64,000 nt of DNA from Scopulibacillus_A cellulosilyticus (GTDB lineage: Bacteria; Bacillota; Bacilli; Bacillales; Sporolactobacillaceae), in the NCBI RefSeq assembly GCF_042665295.1, contig NZ_JBHTCO010000004.1, positions 372,001-436,000 on the forward strand. Reading direction: 5' to 3'. The notes under the pieces are model-generated. The model was not told where the DNA came from, did no database searches, and saw nothing but the letters and a program-made list of their open reading frames with translations. Shown here one piece after another: positions 1-7,936 of this stretch. The first letter of the stretch is position 1, and each line of letters starts with the position of its first letter. Position numbers and translations under genes: made by a program.

Positions 1-350
1 TCTTAGGGTTACCATACTTATGGTCTGGTATGTCCGGATTTGGTTTTGACTGTTCAGGATTTACACATAATATCTATAAGCATCACGGCATCATCATACC
101 AAGAGATGCTTCGGCCCAAATACTGGAAGGAGAAGCTGTAGAAAAAGGAGATTTACAGAAGGGCGATTTACTCTTTTTCGCACATGACTCAGGTAAAGGA
201 GCCGTACATCATGTAGGGATGTATTACGGGAATGATAAAATGATCCACTCACCCAATTCAAAATCTTCAATAGAAATATTAGATGATGTCTGGCATTCCA
301 GTTATGCTGAAGATTATGCAGGTGCAAGGAGATATCTTAAAAGTAAATAG
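1..350 (+). CDS. NlpC/P60 cell-wall endopeptidase, C-terminal part (5' end outside window)
   Basis: The reading frame is open to the left edge (codons from base 3 read LGLPYLWSG), so this is the C-terminal end of a larger gene. It shows the NlpC/P60 core: catalytic Cys in FDCSGF, catalytic His in HHVGMYYG, and HSPNSKS at the third polar position, ending in an EDYAGARRYL tail. By pattern it resembles YkfC-type gamma-D-glutamyl-L-diamino-acid endopeptidases, which trim muropeptides during wall recycling. That subfamily assignment is from memory of YkfC and is not certain. A rho-independent terminator follows directly. N-terminal domains such as SH3 and the start codon cannot be seen. Confidence 0.85.
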   Translation, partial: LGLPYLWSGMSGFGFDCSGFTHNIYKHHGIIIPRDASAQILEGEAVEKGDLQKGDLLFFAHDSGKGAVHHVGMYYGNDKMIHSPNSKSSIEILDDVWHSSYAEDYAGARRYLKSK

Positions 351-363
351 ATTTTGCCGCCCT

Positions 364-388
364 CGCCTGATCAAGGCGTTTTTTTTTT
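364..388 (+). terminator. Terminator after NlpC/P60 gene
   Basis: Stem CGCCT/AGGCG with a 5-base loop, followed by a run of ten T. It lies 14 bases after the stop codon. Confidence 0.8.
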
Positions 389-408
389 GCGCCAATTTTA
401 GACAACAC

Positions 409-425
409 ATTACATAAACATTACA
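409..425 (-). promoter_or_regulatory. WalR (YycF) binding site upstream of the cwlO-like gene
   Basis: The minus strand reads TGTAAT-GTTTA-TGTAAT, an exact match to the WalR consensus TGTWAH-N5-TGTWAH. It sits about 55 bases upstream of a TATAAT box (478-483) whose -35 (TAGAAC, 455-460) is poor. This is the arrangement expected of an activator-dependent promoter. WalRK is known to activate D,L-endopeptidase genes such as cwlO and lytE in Bacillus, so the neighbouring gene agrees with the site. Confidence 0.75.
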
Positions 426-454
426 AGAGACATCTAATCTTAATATTAAAATAC

Positions 455-483
455 TAGAACTAGGACTTATGTATCGATATAAT
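455..483 (+). promoter_or_regulatory. Likely SigA promoter of the cwlO-like gene
   Basis: TATAAT at 478-483 with a weak -35 (TAGAAC) 17 bases upstream, giving a leader of about 80 bases. A 15-base direct repeat with one mismatch (AACTAGGAYTTATGT, 458-472 and 512-526) spans the promoter and leader; its role is unknown. Confidence 0.55.
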
Positions 484-569
484 GTGACTTAAGTAATAGA
501 AAAATAGAAATAACTAGGATTTATGTCATAAGAGTTAATAGTTTATTAGAGTTCTCAGGAGGATAAAGG

Positions 570-1991
570 GTGAAAAGGAAATTAGCGCTTGCATTGGCAC
601 TCGGTTTTACGATTACATATGGTTCGACCGTACCGGCTCATACATATGCAAAATCATCAATTGAAGGTCAATTAAGCGATGTTAGACAGTATCAGCTGGA
701 TCAGCAAAACGTAAAAGATCATTTATTAAGCAAACAAACAAAAGCTCAAATTCAGCTTAATCAATATCATCAACAAACTTTGGAAATCAATGCAAAAATT
801 GACAGCAACCAAGCTGCGATTAATCAAAATAAAGATGAAGTGAGACAACTTAATAAAGAAATCGTTATTATTCAAAAGAGGATTGACTCAAGACAAAAAT
901 TGTTAAAAAAACGTGTCCGTGCCATTTATGAAAACGGCGGTACAAACAGCAGTTATCTTGATGTCATTTTAGGAGCCAAAAGCTTTGGAGACTTTATTGA
1001 CCGCGCAATAGCTGTATATCATATCACCAGTTCAGATAATAAATTAATTAAAGCCCAAAAAGAAGATCAAGATGTACTTAAGAAAAATCAAAATAGTGTT
1101 CATCAAGATTTAAAAGATAATAAACAAAAAATCCAGGATCTTCAAAACTTGCTGGCAAACTATCAAAACTTAAAAGATAAAAAGCAGGATTTAGTTGATA
1201 GTCTGGGAGATAAAGCGAAAAATATTGATAAAAATATTATTAATCTAAAGGAAACACAACTGCCTTTTCAGGAGCAAAAAATACAAGAAGCTGTGAAACA
1301 AGTTGATGCTCGGCAACCAAATGAGGATTATAAAACGAGTGATCTTCAATTTGATGTTGTAAAAAATAACGAAGAAGGTACCTCGCAAAAAGCTGAAAAA
1401 CAAGCCGATGTTCTTTTAGCGGGTAAGAAGGATGTACCAAGTCATTCCGACCGGAGTCAAAGCGATTCCTCAAAGAAAACTGGTGATGCAAATCATTCCG
1501 ATGCAACCCAATCCGATTTGAATAATAATCAATCAAGTACCTCTGACAGTCATTCTGATACAGCCAAAGTACCGGAATCCGCTGCAACTGGCGATGTCGC
1601 GGGAATCATTAATGAAGCTAAAACATATATTGGTCATTCAACATATGTTTTTGGCGGCGGACGTTCGCAATCAGACATCGAACATGGGCGTTTTGACTGT
1701 TCATCGTTTGTATACTATGTCTTTCGTGTTAATGGCATTTCTCTGGGAAGCACTACAGGTAATACAGATTCTTTAATAAACGTTGGAAGATCGGTCAGCT
1801 CAAGCGATATGAAACCGGGAGATCTAGTATTCTTTGACACTTATAAAAAGAATGGACATGTTGGTATTTATATTGGCAACGGTCAATTTATTGCATGTAA
1901 TACAAGCGGCGGTGTCCAAATTAAAAGCTTGAAGAATAATCCATATTGGAGTAAGAAATTTAATTATACCGTCCGTCGTGTACTCGGATAA
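570..1991 (+). CDS. cwlO: CwlO-like peptidoglycan D,L-endopeptidase (coiled coil plus NlpC/P60)
   Basis: Secreted cell-wall hydrolase expected to cut the D-Glu-mDAP bond in stem peptides, opening the wall for elongation. Residues 1-27 form a signal peptide. Residues ~30-240 are a long Gln/Lys/Asn-rich coiled coil, including a PcsB-type segment around 105-150. A Ser/Asp/His-rich linker covers ~280-335, and the NlpC/P60 domain runs from ~345 to 473 with Cys377 (FDCSSF) and His430 (HVGIYIG). In CwlO family members the coiled coil couples the enzyme to FtsEX. The total of 473 residues equals the length I recall for B. subtilis CwlO. The start is GTG behind AGGAGG (557-562). A WalR box lies upstream, as for known cwlO genes. 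Confidence 0.85.
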   Translation: MKRKLALALALGFTITYGSTVPAHTYAKSSIEGQLSDVRQYQLDQQNVKDHLLSKQTKAQIQLNQYHQQTLEINAKIDSNQAAINQNKDEVRQLNKEIVIIQKRIDSRQKLLKKRVRAIYENGGTNSSYLDVILGAKSFGDFIDRAIAVYHITSSDNKLIKAQKEDQDVLKKNQNSVHQDLKDNKQKIQDLQNLLANYQNLKDKKQDLVDSLGDKAKNIDKNIINLKETQLPFQEQKIQEAVKQVDARQPNEDYKTSDLQFDVVKNNEEGTSQKAEKQADVLLAGKKDVPSHSDRSQSDSSKKTGDANHSDATQSDLNNNQSSTSDSHSDTAKVPESAATGDVAGIINEAKTYIGHSTYVFGGGRSQSDIEHGRFDCSSFVYYVFRVNGISLGSTTGNTDSLINVGRSVSSSDMKPGDLVFFDTYKKNGHVGIYIGNGQFIACNTSGGVQIKSLKNNPYWSKKFNYTVRRVLG

Positions 1992-2036
1992 AAATATACC
2001 CCGCAGGTTTGAAGTGTGCCTGCGGGGTATATTTTT
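1991..2036. terminator. Bidirectional terminator between cwlO-like and BCCT genes
   Basis: A 17-base-pair stem (ATACCCCGCAGG paired with CCTGCGGGGTAT, with flanking A and T runs) lies between two convergent stop codons and has T-tracts on both strands. Confidence 0.85.
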
Positions 2037-2039
2037 AAG

Positions 2040-3560
2040 TTATGCAGTCTGCTGTTTAACTTCTTTTTTGACTTTTGGTTTATCTTCTTTGAAAGCTTTA
2101 TAAAGCGAGTACAGCATAAACAGCAGTATAATCGCAAATGGGAAGGCGGCAATAATAGATGCAGTTTGCAGAGCTGTTAGTCCCCCGGACCATAAGAGAA
2201 CCGCAGCCGCCGCGGCTTGAACAACACCCCAAACAATTTTAATAACGTTTGGCGGGTTTAAGCTTCCGTTGGTTGTTTGCATGGCAAGGACGAATGTTGC
2301 CGAATCCGCTGAAGTAATAAAAAACGTACAGATTAAGATAATGGCCAAGATTGATGTAAATGTTGCCCAAGGGAAATGGGATAATACGGCAAATAATGAG
2401 ACTTCAATACCTTGAGTGTTAATGGTTTGACTAAGGTGTATATGCATTTCTCTTTCCAAGTAGATGCCGGAACCGCCGAAAATTGAGAACCATAAAGCAC
2501 AGAAAATAGTTGGAACAAGCAATACACCGATGATAAATTCACGTACCGTACGTCCTCTTGAGACACGAGCGATAAACGTTCCGACAAATGGCGACCAAGC
2601 GATCCACCATGCCCAATAGAACAGCGTCCAACTGTTAATCCACTCACTGTGATGCTTATTAAATGGCGAAATATTTAAACTCATGGACGGCAATTTTTGA
2701 ATGTAACTTCCGATTGTAGTTGTGAAGTAATTCAACAAGAAATTAGAATTACCGGCAAAAAGGAGGAACAGCATTAACACAACAGCGAAAAGAATATTAA
2801 TGTTGCTTAACCATTTAATGCCACGGCCGAGACCGGAAATTGCTGATAACATGAATAAAACCGTTACGATAACAATGATAATTAATTGTATCCCTTTAGT
2901 ATTTGGAATACCGTGATTTAAATAGTGTAAGCCGCCATTGATTTGTGCAGCTCCCAGACCAAGTGATGTTGCAACGCCGAAAATGGTCGCAAAAACTGCG
3001 ATGATATCAATAAGTTTTCCAATCCAGCCATTGGTACGATCACCTAATATCGGCTGAAAAGTAGCACTGATAGTGCCGGGTGCCCCTTTTCTAAACTTAA
3101 AGTAAGCCAATGCAAGAGCAATAATAGCGTAAATACCCCAAGGATGAAGGCCCCAGTGGAAGATAGAGTAACGCATGGCAGTACCAGCAGCATCTTCTGT
3201 GCCAGGTTTCCCATAAGGAGGGTCCATGTAGTGGGATAGCGGCTCGGCCACACCGTAGAATACAAGACCGATGCCCATACCGGCGCTAAACAACATTGCA
3301 AACCAGCTGATTAAACTATATTCCGGCTCTTCATCATCTTTTCCAAGCTTTATATTTCCAAATCGTGAAAAAATCAAATAAATGGCAAAGATTAAAAAGA
3401 TACTGGCTGAAATAAGATAGAACCATCCGAGTTTTGTTTGTAAGAAGTTTTGGATGGAAGAAGTGATAACTGATAAATTATGAGGTGCAAGAACGCCCCA
3501 GAGGATAAATAAGACAGCAATGATGAGTGAGATTGTAAATACTATTGTTGCCTTTTTCAT
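2040..3560 (-). CDS. opuD: BCCT-family betaine/choline/carnitine transporter (OpuD-like)
   Basis: Sodium-coupled uptake of a quaternary ammonium compatible solute, typically glycine betaine, for osmoprotection. About 506 residues with twelve hydrophobic segments. It carries the BCCT signature around the central helices (GMGIGLVFYGVAEP near the N-terminal third, then FYWAWWIAWSPFVG and ISRG/VSRGRT-type residues). Start chosen at ATG 3560, seven bases after AAAGGTGGA; a GTG at 3569 lies inside that ribosome binding site. Substrate cannot be fixed from sequence: OpuD-type betaine is the best guess, BetT/CaiT-type choline or carnitine is possible. Transcribed toward cwlO and shares its terminator. 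Confidence 0.85.
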   Translation of the reverse strand: MKKATIVFTISLIIAVLFILWGVLAPHNLSVITSSIQNFLQTKLGWFYLISASIFLIFAIYLIFSRFGNIKLGKDDEEPEYSLISWFAMLFSAGMGIGLVFYGVAEPLSHYMDPPYGKPGTEDAAGTAMRYSIFHWGLHPWGIYAIIALALAYFKFRKGAPGTISATFQPILGDRTNGWIGKLIDIIAVFATIFGVATSLGLGAAQINGGLHYLNHGIPNTKGIQLIIIVIVTVLFMLSAISGLGRGIKWLSNINILFAVVLMLFLLFAGNSNFLLNYFTTTIGSYIQKLPSMSLNISPFNKHHSEWINSWTLFYWAWWIAWSPFVGTFIARVSRGRTVREFIIGVLLVPTIFCALWFSIFGGSGIYLEREMHIHLSQTINTQGIEVSLFAVLSHFPWATFTSILAIILICTFFITSADSATFVLAMQTTNGSLNPPNVIKIVWGVVQAAAAAVLLWSGGLTALQTASIIAAFPFAIILLFMLYSLYKAFKEDKPKVKKEVKQQTA

Positions 3561-3950
3561 CAAATCCACCTTTCGTATTTTTTATATGTCATGCTAATTC
3601 GGTTTGGAATCAGCCTTAAACAACATACAATGGTAATTGTATAATAAGCCGCAGGTGCTGCTCAAAGACGGCTCATGTCAAAACATCTTTAAATTCCTTT
3701 GTTTTCTATGATATAAAGCAATAGCAAGTATGATTTTTATCCTTTCTTGCAATATCCCTAATATTTCTCTTTCATACTAAGAAATTCAATTTAGTTAAAT
3801 GTTTATAGCCCAATTTGTCATAAAATAAATAATTAAATAGTCATAGGCGGGATTCCATAGAGACTTTCGGCGCAGTATGATAGGTTCGATTTACGAGATA
3901 CCCTCATATATTAATTGTTAAACTTAAGTTTTTAATAAAAATTTAAAAAT
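3561..3950. other. Long intergenic region, AT-rich
   Basis: About 390 bases between the BCCT gene and the sigma-G-like promoter. I see no reading frame with a credible ribosome binding site and no strong hairpin. The motif TCATGCTAATTC occurs at 3589-3600 and again at 3972-3983. Confidence 0.5.
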
Positions 3951-3979
3951 GTATATTTTTTTCGTGTCGTATCATGCTA
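3951..3979 (+). promoter_or_regulatory. Possible sigma-G (forespore) promoter
   Basis: GTATA (3951-3955), a 17-base spacer, then CATGCTA (3973-3979). This matches the sigma-G consensus gHATr / CATnnTA. The start point would fall near 3986, about 30 bases before the gene at 4017. Confidence 0.5.
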
Positions 3980-4016
3980 ATTCTTGTCGGTATTTTCTAT
4001 TTTAGGAGGGATTAGT

Positions 4017-4313
4017 ATGTTAAAATCATTCGAAAATGCTGTACAAAATGCACAGAAGGCTATGGAAGATATACAGCAAAATCCGGGATCGGGGGAAAGG
4101 TTTAAAGAAGTTGAATCAGAACTTGAGCAAGCTCTATCAGAAGCACAGCAAGCAAATAACCCGAGTACGATTCAACAGGTGCAAAGCGCTTTAAATGCTG
4201 TTAAGCAAGCAGCAAATGTATGCCAAAATAAAAATCAACAAGAGAACCAAATTCAAAATGCAATCAATCAGGCATTGAATGCCTGTGAACAAATTCATCA
4301 CGTTGAAGGATAA
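4017..4313 (+). CDS. Small Gln/Asn-rich helical protein, possibly spore-associated
   Basis: A 98-residue hydrophilic protein rich in Gln, Asn, Ala and Glu, with heptad-like spacing (LEQALSEAQQANN, VQSALNAVKQAANV) that predicts helices or coiled coil. It has no signal peptide or membrane segment, and Cys occurs twice near the C-terminus. I do not recognise the family. Start at ATG 4017, seven bases after AGGAGGG; an in-frame upstream ATG at 3984 has no ribosome binding site. The upstream sigma-G-like promoter suggests forespore expression, but this is inference only. Single-gene unit with its own terminator. Confidence 0.7.
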   Translation: MLKSFENAVQNAQKAMEDIQQNPGSGERFKEVESELEQALSEAQQANNPSTIQQVQSALNAVKQAANVCQNKNQQENQIQNAINQALNACEQIHHVEG

Positions 4314-4314
4314 G

Positions 4315-4342
4315 AAAACTCGCCGAACGGCGAGTTTTCAAT
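4315..4342 (+). terminator. Terminator hairpin
   Basis: Perfect 10-bp stem AAAACTCGCC/GGCGAGTTTT with a GAAC loop, directly after the stop codon of the small protein gene. Confidence 0.75.
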
Positions 4343-4400
4343 ATGATACACTTTATAAAAAGAGTCTAAGGAAGTTGAACGGAATATGGGAGAACATAGT

Positions 4401-5207
4401 ATGCGTATTAACGGTGTTCAAATATATTATGAAAAACACGGTCATGCTCATCAAAATCATCCTGTCCTTATCATGGTGCACGGCTATTTGTCTTCAACAT
4501 TCAGTTTTCGGTCATTAATCCCTTATTTAAAAGAACAGTACAATATTTATGCTCTTGATTTACCGGGATTCGGCCAAAGCGAAAAATCCATGACATTTGT
4601 TTATTCTTTGGATAATTATGCAAAGTTAGTGCTGGCTTTTATAGAAGCTATGAATATAAAACATGCCGTTCTTATCGGACATTCCATGGGCGGACAAATT
4701 TGTCTTAACGCAGCCAAAAAAGATCCTGAACATATTTTAAGGGTTGTCTGTTTATCAGCATCAGGCTACATGGGCAAGGTTAAAAGTTCGTTAAGATTTG
4801 CCTCATACATACCTTTTATGAGCTATTATGTCAAACGTTATTTTGAGAAGAAAGATGTTATGAAAGTTTTCCTTGATGTTGTTCATGATAAGGAACTTAT
4901 TGATGAGCCGATGAAAGAGGGCTATCTTAAACCGATGAGAGATTTTAATTTTTACCGTACACTGCTCAGGTTAGCAAGACACAGGGAAGGGGATATGTAT
5001 TCATCAGAATTAAACCAAATAAAACAACCGGTTTTATTGTTATGGGGCAGCGAAGACAAAATTGTCCCCGTGTCTATTGGGGAGCGTCTAAAAAAGGATC
5101 TTCCATGTTCTGAAATGAAAGTATACCAAAACACCGGTCATTTGCTTCCTGAAGAAAAGCCTGCCGAAGTGGCGAAAGACATTCAACGGTTTATTGGATT
5201 GACGTAA
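4401..5207 (+). CDS. Alpha/beta hydrolase
   Basis: Cytoplasmic serine hydrolase of about 268 residues. It shows the HGYLSS oxyanion segment, the nucleophile elbow GHSMGG (Ser), the acid in LLLWGSEDKIVP (Asp) and the catalytic His in NTGHLLPEE, in canonical order. A cap region lies between the nucleophile and the acid. Substrate unknown; esterase, lipase or C-C hydrolase are all possible for this fold. Start chosen at ATG 4401, seven bases after GGGAGA; ATG 4386 is in frame but its AAGGAAG is 11 bases away. It appears monocistronic. Confidence 0.85.
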   Translation: MRINGVQIYYEKHGHAHQNHPVLIMVHGYLSSTFSFRSLIPYLKEQYNIYALDLPGFGQSEKSMTFVYSLDNYAKLVLAFIEAMNIKHAVLIGHSMGGQICLNAAKKDPEHILRVVCLSASGYMGKVKSSLRFASYIPFMSYYVKRYFEKKDVMKVFLDVVHDKELIDEPMKEGYLKPMRDFNFYRTLLRLARHREGDMYSSELNQIKQPVLLLWGSEDKIVPVSIGERLKKDLPCSEMKVYQNTGHLLPEEKPAEVAKDIQRFIGLT

Positions 5208-5226
5208 TTTTATAAAAAATGTAATT

Positions 5227-5691
5227 TTATCTTGATTTAATATTCCATTTAAGCGGTTCTTCTGTTTTTTTATGATTAGGTTTATTTCGTTCTAAAAACC
5301 CAACCTTTTTCATTTTTTGATCATACTTTTCTTTTTTGGCTTTTGGAATTGGTTTGGATAAGCCATAGTTTGCGCCTATATTTAATCTTCCTTCAAGTGA
5401 TTTAATACCGAGCGCGCCAAAATTATTACTTTGTTCGTAACGGTCAATAATAATTTTTTCTACATTGACCTGCTCTATAATAGTGGGTGATTGAAGTGTT
5501 TGTTTGTTTTCTTTCGGCTCGGAGGACTGGTTACTTTTTTGTGGGGATTCTTTTTTTTGTTGTTGGATCAATTCTTTTAAATGTTGTAAATGGCAGTCTA
5601 TTTCAATAAGTTGCTTTTCAATCTTGCGAAAGTCCTCATTTTCGTGTAATAATCGATTGAAAAAGTTTTTGATTGACATAGCATCCCACAT
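5227..5691 (-). CDS. GerPC-like spore germination protein
   Basis: About 154 residues: an N-terminal helical/coiled segment (LIEIDCHLQHLKELIQQQ, ~25-45), a polar linker, then a block around 75-110 (EKIIIDRYEQ ... IKSLEGRLNIG) that resembles the conserved core of GerPC, whose family ends in a similar LEGTLNIG segment. GerP proteins allow nutrient germinants to pass the spore coat and inner structures. Shorter than GerPC as I recall it (about 200 residues). The start is uncertain between 5691 and the ATG at 5679. Neighbouring gerPA/PF-like genes and a spore-type Hsp20 support a spore role. Confidence 0.6.
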   Translation of the reverse strand: MWDAMSIKNFFNRLLHENEDFRKIEKQLIEIDCHLQHLKELIQQQKKESPQKSNQSSEPKENKQTLQSPTIIEQVNVEKIIIDRYEQSNNFGALGIKSLEGRLNIGANYGLSKPIPKAKKEKYDQKMKKVGFLERNKPNHKKTEEPLKWNIKSR

Positions 5692-5830
5692 TCCCTGTTT
5701 CTTTTTTCATAAAAAAATAAGCCAAGTTTTTAAGTTAATACATGTGTATGATAAAACATTGAATTCATGTCCTTACGGTAAGTATGAACTTAAATAATTA
5801 ACATAAATATGAAAAGAAGGAGGGGTGATA

Positions 5831-6049
5831 GTGAGGGAGATTAATATTGGGTCGTTTAAAATTAATTCTTATGATCAATTATCAACGGTTACCCTCTCGC
5901 CATCGATGTCCGTTCGAATGTTTTCAAAAACGAAAAAGTCACAAGGATTTGGTGAACAGGGGGGTGATGGAGTTATATCACAACCGCAAGGCGTCATTTT
6001 AGATCATGATATTGAAGATAGTCAAGTAAGGGCTGGGAGACGCGTCTAG
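5831..6049 (+). CDS. GerPA/GerPF-family spore germination-like protein
   Basis: About 72 residues with the pattern GSFKINSxxxxSTVxxxxS ... KKSQGFGxxxGD, shared with the two genes at 6573 and 6834 and resembling the small GerPA/GerPF family. No signal peptide or membrane segment is present; Gly and Ser are abundant. GTG 5831 is chosen because AAGGAGG (5817-5823) lies seven bases upstream; GTG 5825 is in frame but too close. The stop codon overlaps the stop of the convergent Hsp20 gene in a shared CTAG. Likely expressed during sporulation, inferred from family and context. Confidence 0.65.
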   Translation: MREINIGSFKINSYDQLSTVTLSPSMSVRMFSKTKKSQGFGEQGGDGVISQPQGVILDHDIEDSQVRAGRRV

Positions 6050-6504
6050 TCAATACTAATATTCTTTCCCCGCGGAGCAGTTCGCGGGATTCTTATTTCT
6101 AAGACCCCCTGGTTAAATGATGCTTTTGCCTGATCTTCACTGACGATTTCAGGCAGTGTAATGATCCTTTGAAAGGTTCCGCTAATTCTTTCGGAATATA
6201 TAGAAGCAGCATTATCATATGGGCATCTTGCTTGACCGCTTATTTGAATCTGATTACCGGCGATTGACAGTTGAATATCCTTTTTATCAATCCCAGGCAA
6301 GTCAATAAGGATGATCCACAGGTTACCGGATTGATAAATGTCATATAAGGGAAGTTCAGGTGCCATGGATGGTCTTGTATCTGATTCTGATGGATTCATG
6401 TGAGGCGGGTTTGGCATTGACTGATCAAAAATGTCGCTCCAGAAGTCCTTTCCTTGGAATTTTTGGGCCATTTCCAGCCATTGTTTAAGTTTATCGACAT
6501 CCAT
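6046..6504 (-). CDS. Hsp20/alpha-crystallin small heat-shock protein (spore-coat type)
   Basis: About 152 residues. The alpha-crystallin domain occupies ~55-150: LYDIYQSGNLWIILIDLPGI, then IQLSIAGNQIQISG, then FNQGVLEIRIPR, which carries the conserved G-V-L motif. ATP-independent holdase family. In Bacillus, relatives such as CotM/CotP are spore-coat associated, and the flanking gerP-like genes point the same way here. ATG 6504 is chosen with AGAGGTG upstream; GTG 6513 lies within that ribosome binding site. It is divergent from the gene at 6573 and its stop overlaps that of 5831-6049. Confidence 0.85.
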   Translation of the reverse strand: MDVDKLKQWLEMAQKFQGKDFWSDIFDQSMPNPPHMNPSESDTRPSMAPELPLYDIYQSGNLWIILIDLPGIDKKDIQLSIAGNQIQISGQARCPYDNAASIYSERISGTFQRIITLPEIVSEDQAKASFNQGVLEIRIPRTAPRGKNISID

Positions 6505-6572
6505 TTCTGACACCTCTCTTCATACATAACTTTTGATTCAAAACATATATTTGATGCAAAGGGGGAGTTAAA

Positions 6573-6815
6573 GTGCAAACACCTTCTATAGCCATAAATA
6601 TTTTTCTTTTTAAAATTAATTCATTCGAAAATGCGTCAGCCGTAAATATAGGGGAAAATTTTTTGGCTGATTGGAATAACTCTTCTAAAAAAAGTCAGGG
6701 TTTTGGTCAAAATTTTGGTGATGAGTCTTGTTTTCAAACGAAAGGTGTTGTTGACGATCGTGATGTCATTGATTCACCGGCATTACAGAACACGCAGCCA
6801 ATGTCTTTTGACTAA
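6573..6815 (+). CDS. GerPA/GerPF-family spore germination-like protein
   Basis: 80 residues, GTG start after GGGGGAG (6561-6567). It contains FKINSFENASAVNIG and KKSQGFGQNFGD, aligning with the paralogues at 5831 and 6834. It is followed 18 bases later by the third paralogue, so the two probably form one transcript ending at the 7068 hairpin. Function inferred from family resemblance only: coat permeability or germinant access. Confidence 0.65.
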   Translation: MQTPSIAINIFLFKINSFENASAVNIGENFLADWNNSSKKSQGFGQNFGDESCFQTKGVVDDRDVIDSPALQNTQPMSFD

Positions 6816-6833
6816 GATAATGGGGGAGATGAC

Positions 6834-7067
6834 ATGATCTTTTCACCAATGACCGTTAATTTGCTTGGATTTAAGATCAATTCAATGGACCGTTCCTCAA
6901 CTATCGCTTTCGGACCGATTCAGCAAGCAGATTTTTACCAATCTACAAAACGCAATCAGGCTTACGGGGAACAAAATGGTGATGTTGTTGCGATGTATCT
7001 GCCTGTTAGTACAGTCATTGATCCTGACTTACTCGATATGAATTCACAAAAAAACAGTGTGCTTTAG
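6834..7067 (+). CDS. GerPA/GerPF-family spore germination-like protein
   Basis: 77 residues, ATG after GGGGGAG. Pattern FKINSMDRSSTIAFG then KRNQAYGEQNGD, the most divergent of three local paralogues; KSQGFG has become RNQAYG. It has no membrane segment. Last gene of a two-gene unit with 6573 and closed by a terminator. Confidence 0.65.
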   Translation: MIFSPMTVNLLGFKINSMDRSSTIAFGPIQQADFYQSTKRNQAYGEQNGDVVAMYLPVSTVIDPDLLDMNSQKNSVL

Positions 7068-7095
7068 AAACTTGCTATTTGGCAAGTTTTCTTTA
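7068..7095 (+). terminator. Terminator after gerPA/PF-like pair
   Basis: Stem AAACTTGC/GCAAGTTT (7068-7075 with 7082-7089) followed by TCTTTATTT. Confidence 0.7.
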
Positions 7096-7226
7096 TTTAT
7101 AAAAAAATCTTCATCAAGTAAAATGGCTTATGAAAAGGAATTTGGTGGAATGAAATCGAATAACAGAGTTAGTACAAGAATTTTGATGCATTTTGGGGGT
7201 TGTAAACCATTTGAGGAGGACCGGAA

Positions 7227-7766
7227 ATGCAAAAGTTATTTTTAACCCGGCACGGGGAAACTGAATGGAATGTTGAACATCGCATGCAAGGCAGAAAAAA
7301 TTCATTACTGACAAGAAGAGGAAAAGAACAAGCAACCTGGTTATCAGAACGATTAAGCGATCAAAATATAGATCTTATTATTACAAGTCCCAGTCCGCGT
7401 GCACTGGAAACTGCAGAAATCATTAGAGATGAACGTGATATTAAGATTATTCAAGATGAGCATTTTCTAGAAATGAATGTCGGTGATTGGGAGGGGCGTA
7501 CCCTGGATGAGATTAAACAAATCAATCCTGAAAAGTTCTATCTTTACTGGGAGCAGCCTCATTTGTTTAAGGCTGTTGGCGGGGAAGATTACTACCAAGT
7601 CAGGGAACGGGTTCTGCCCCGGCTTAAATATCTTTTAAATGAATACCCAAATAAAGATTTATTAATTGTTTCCCATTCTGTAGTTTTAAAGATTTTATTA
7701 AGCTATTTTGAAAAACGGCCGCTTGAGCAGCTTTGGGAAGGCAAACATATATGGGGGCAAGTTTGA
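7227..7766 (+). CDS. Histidine phosphatase (phosphoglycerate-mutase-like), C-terminus frameshifted
   Basis: Begins LFLTRHGETEWN, the RHG phospho-histidine motif, with the second catalytic His in VSHSVVLK (~residue 150). Typical GpmB/PhoE-type cytosolic phosphatase; substrate unknown. The frame stops at 179 residues, shorter than the family's usual ~190-210. Adding one G in the run at 7753-7757 opens a frame to 7849 that adds a normal-looking tail (ASLSTIEVNGEDTK ... YRVMPIK) and gives about 207 residues. So either the sequence has a one-base error or the gene is a recent frameshift mutant. Both catalytic histidines are upstream, so partial activity is possible. ATG after GAGGAGG. Confidence 0.85.
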   Translation: MQKLFLTRHGETEWNVEHRMQGRKNSLLTRRGKEQATWLSERLSDQNIDLIITSPSPRALETAEIIRDERDIKIIQDEHFLEMNVGDWEGRTLDEIKQINPEKFYLYWEQPHLFKAVGGEDYYQVRERVLPRLKYLLNEYPNKDLLIVSHSVVLKILLSYFEKRPLEQLWEGKHIWGQV

Positions 7767-7936
7767 GCACGATTGAAGTAAATGGTGAAGATACAAAAAT
7801 TTTGCAATACGCTGATATTAATCATTATAGAGTCATGCCTATTAAATGATCATCGCTGTCCGGGAACTGTCATTTATACAAATCTTTAAAGTTATTGTTA
7901 TAATATTTTAAAGATATTCATAGGGAGGGAAACAGG

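Noticed and set aside
5504..5797. 97-residue Cys/Phe-rich frame on the plus strand
   Set aside because: Antisense to the gerPC-like gene, with a composition explained by that gene.
7057..7245. 62-residue frame after the gerPA/PF-like genes
   Set aside because: It begins inside the preceding gene, runs through the terminator hairpin, and has no ribosome binding site.
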